Assembly: GCA_947479185.1 (NCBI GenBank)
Contig: CANJYY010000113.1
Span: 1 to 7,609 of the forward strand
DNA length: 7,609 bases
Direction of reading: 5' to 3'
Source: Caulobacteraceae bacterium
GTDB lineage: Bacteria; Pseudomonadota; Alphaproteobacteria; Caulobacterales; Caulobacteraceae
Below, in pieces: positions 6,854 through 7,609 of the stretch (the first letter of the stretch is position 1; every line of letters begins with the position of its first letter). The notes under the pieces are model-generated. The model was given only the letters and a program-made list of their open reading frames with translations, was not told where the DNA came from and made no database searches. The position numbers were made by a program, and so were the translations under genes.

Positions 6854-7354
6854 ATGCTCAAGCGCACCCTGATCGCCGCCGCCGTCGCCAGCCTGGCCCT
6901 GGCCGGCTGCGCCAAGAAAGAAGGCGACTTGTCGCTGATCCAGGCCAACGCGGCCACGGCGGCGACCTTCCTCGAGACCACGGCCAAGGAGCCGGGCGTG
7001 CAGAAGCTGCCGTCCGGCGTGCTCTACAAGGTGGTCGCCTCCGGCCCGTCCGACGGCGTCTCGCCCCGCCGCGAGGACGAGGTGAAGGTCCACTACGAGG
7101 GCAAGCTGATCTCCGGCGAGATCTTCGACAGCTCGTTCGCCCGCGGCGCCCCGGCGGTGATGCGGCTGGGCGGCCTGATCCCGGCCTGGATCGAGGCCCT
7201 GCAGAAGATGAAGCCCGGCGACGAATGGCTCCTCTACATCCCGCCGTCGCAGGGCTACGGCGAACAGGGTGCGGGCCCGATCCCGCCCAACAGCGTGCTG
7301 ATCTTCCGCATCCAGCTGATCGGCGTCCTGCCGGCGGCGAGCGCGATGGGCTGA
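6854..7354 (+). CDS. FKBP-type peptidyl-prolyl cis-trans isomerase, lipoprotein
   Basis: Prolyl isomerase that assists protein folding, predicted to be lipid-anchored in the envelope. The 166-residue product starts with a lipoprotein signal, a basic MLKR then a hydrophobic run ending in the lipobox LAGC, with lipidated C19. A short helical linker follows (about 27-45) with LPSGVLYKVV, similar to the entry into the Mip-type FKBP domain. The FKBP domain occupies about 72-160. It shows VKVHYEGKLISGEIFDSS (Y81, F91, D92), the active-site region LIPAWIEALQKMKPGD (W112), YIPPSQGYG (Y135) and IPPNSVLIFRIQLIGV. The usual GW before the helix is AW here, which keeps the pocket tryptophan. The residue after the lipidated cysteine is alanine, so outer-membrane sorting is the default expectation by the E. 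coli +2 rule. It lies 10 nt after threonine dehydratase, with no obvious functional link. A palindromic element begins 3 nt after the stop. Confidence 0.93.
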   Translation: MLKRTLIAAAVASLALAGCAKKEGDLSLIQANAATAATFLETTAKEPGVQKLPSGVLYKVVASGPSDGVSPRREDEVKVHYEGKLISGEIFDSSFARGAPAVMRLGGLIPAWIEALQKMKPGDEWLLYIPPSQGYGEQGAGPIPPNSVLIFRIQLIGVLPAASAMG

Positions 7355-7361
7355 CGGCATT

Positions 7362-7383
7362 CCTCCCCAGCTTGCTGGGGAGG
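7362..7383 (+). terminator. Strong hairpin after the FKBP gene, possible 3' end
   Basis: CCTCCCCAGC (7362-7371) pairs perfectly with GCTGGGGAGG (7374-7383) around a TT loop, a 10-bp GC-rich stem beginning 7 nt after the stop codon. A second stem, ACCGCCC/GGGCGGT (7387-7393 with 7397-7403, loop GGA), follows at once. There is no T-run, so it is not a classical intrinsic terminator. It may act as a pause or a barrier to 3' decay. Confidence 0.45.
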
Positions 7384-7475
7384 GGGACCGCCCGGAGGGC
7401 GGTGGGGGGCGGCGTCGACGCGAGCGGCCCCATCCCGAATTCCGGTCTTTCCGACAGCGACGGCGCTGCCCCTCC

Positions 7476-7515
7476 ACCACGCTCCGCGTGGTCCCCCTCC
7501 CCGCTTCGCGGAGAG
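7476..7515 (-). terminator. Paired hairpins after purU, possible 3' end on the minus strand
   Basis: On the minus strand, reading out of purU, an 8-bp stem with one mismatch (7515-7508 with 7504-7497, loop GAA) is followed by a perfect 7-bp stem ACCACGC/GCGTGGT (7492-7486 with 7482-7476, loop GGA). The order and spacing mirror the hairpins after the FKBP gene. As there, no T-run follows, so a terminator role is inferred from position only. Confidence 0.4.
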
Positions 7516-7528
7516 GATTGACGGGGGG

Positions 7529-7609
7529 CTAGTCCGTGAACACCACGGTCTTCCGCCCGTTCAGCAGCACCCGGTCCTCCAGGGTCCAGCGCACCGCCCG
7601 GGCCAGCAC
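7529..7609 (-). CDS. purU: Formyltetrahydrofolate deformylase, C-terminal end (partial)
   Basis: The last 26 codons of a minus-strand gene that runs out of the window, ending at the TAG 7531-7529. The translated end VLARAVRW..LEDRVLLNGRKTVVF matches what I know of the PurU C-terminus, where a conserved arginine-rich helix and a VLLNG.KTVVF strand close the formyltransferase-like domain. PurU hydrolyses 10-formyltetrahydrofolate to formate and tetrahydrofolate, feeding PurT and balancing one-carbon pools. The N-terminal ACT domain and the catalytic residues lie beyond the window, so integrity of the gene cannot be judged. It is convergent with the FKBP gene across the palindromic element. Confidence 0.8.
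   Translation of the reverse strand: MLARAVRWTLEDRVLLNGRKTVVFTD

Larger units (their letters stand above)
7358..7520. repeat. Bipartite palindromic element (BIME-like) between convergent genes
   Basis: Two 53-nt arms (7358-7410 and 7468-7520) are reverse complements of each other overall, flanking a 57-nt centre (7411-7467) in which I see no gene. Each arm holds two consecutive hairpins joined by an identical 13-nt purine-rich stretch, GGGGAGGGGGACC (7377-7389, and on the other strand 7502-7490). The stem sequences differ between arms but remain paired, so changes are compensatory. It is distinct in sequence from the element at 2975-3094. It starts 3 nt after the isomerase stop and ends 8 nt before the purU stop. 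I recognise the CTCCCCAGCTTGCTGGGGAG type as a dispersed intergenic repeat in alphaproteobacteria, but copy number cannot be seen in this window. Confidence 0.85.

Noticed and set aside
5629..6987. A 452-codon minus-strand open frame over the threonine dehydratase gene
   Set aside because: Another antisense shadow with no family signature. It runs across the stop and start of two well-supported + strand genes.
7358..7520. CRISPR array or transposon end
   Set aside because: There are only two arms in inverted orientation, with no regular direct repeats and spacers, no transposase and no target-site duplication that I can see.
7225..7521. A 98-codon plus-strand frame across the end of the FKBP gene and the repeat
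   Set aside because: Its N-terminal part overlaps the FKBP gene out of frame and the rest translates the palindromic repeat. There is no ribosome site or recognisable domain.

Overview
The window is high-GC, densely coded chromosomal DNA, most likely from an alphaproteobacterium and by protein style from the Caulobacterales (Caulobacter/Phenylobacterium-like). The evidence is the strong G/C bias at third codon positions, the extended YidC loop between TM3 and TM4, the medium-length one-ACT threonine dehydratase, and two palindromic intergenic repeats of a kind I associate with this clade. Genus cannot be settled from the sequence alone.

Left block (1-2974, + strand) is a core housekeeping cluster: rnpA (RNase P protein), yidC (membrane insertase) and engB (ribosome-assembly GTPase). 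It is very compact, with a 6-nt rnpA-yidC gap and a 4-nt yidC/engB overlap. No yidD lies between rnpA and yidC.

Next, an inverted-repeat element (2975-3094) fills the whole gap between engB and a convergent gene for a secreted metal-dependent amidohydrolase (3096-4370, - strand), probably a dipeptidase-like enzyme. A 147-nt divergent intergenic region (4371-4517) follows. It carries a well-spaced candidate sigma-54 (-24/-12) promoter overlapped by a perfect 7-bp inverted repeat, pointing at the next gene.

Right block (4518-7354, + strand) holds a BcsL/CelD/FemAB-like GNAT acyltransferase, threonine ammonia-lyase and an FKBP-type prolyl isomerase lipoprotein, with gaps of 31 and 10 nt. They could be one transcript. 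It is closed by a second, unrelated bipartite palindromic element (7358-7520), which faces the convergent 3' end of purU (formyltetrahydrofolate deformylase, cut by the window edge).

No RNA genes, CRISPR arrays, insertion sequences or phage genes are visible. I do not see an undescribed multi-gene system. The most informative non-coding signals are the two palindromic repeats. Each sits exactly between convergent genes, and their two arms differ by compensatory base changes that preserve the hairpins. The candidate sigma-54 promoter is the other signal of note.
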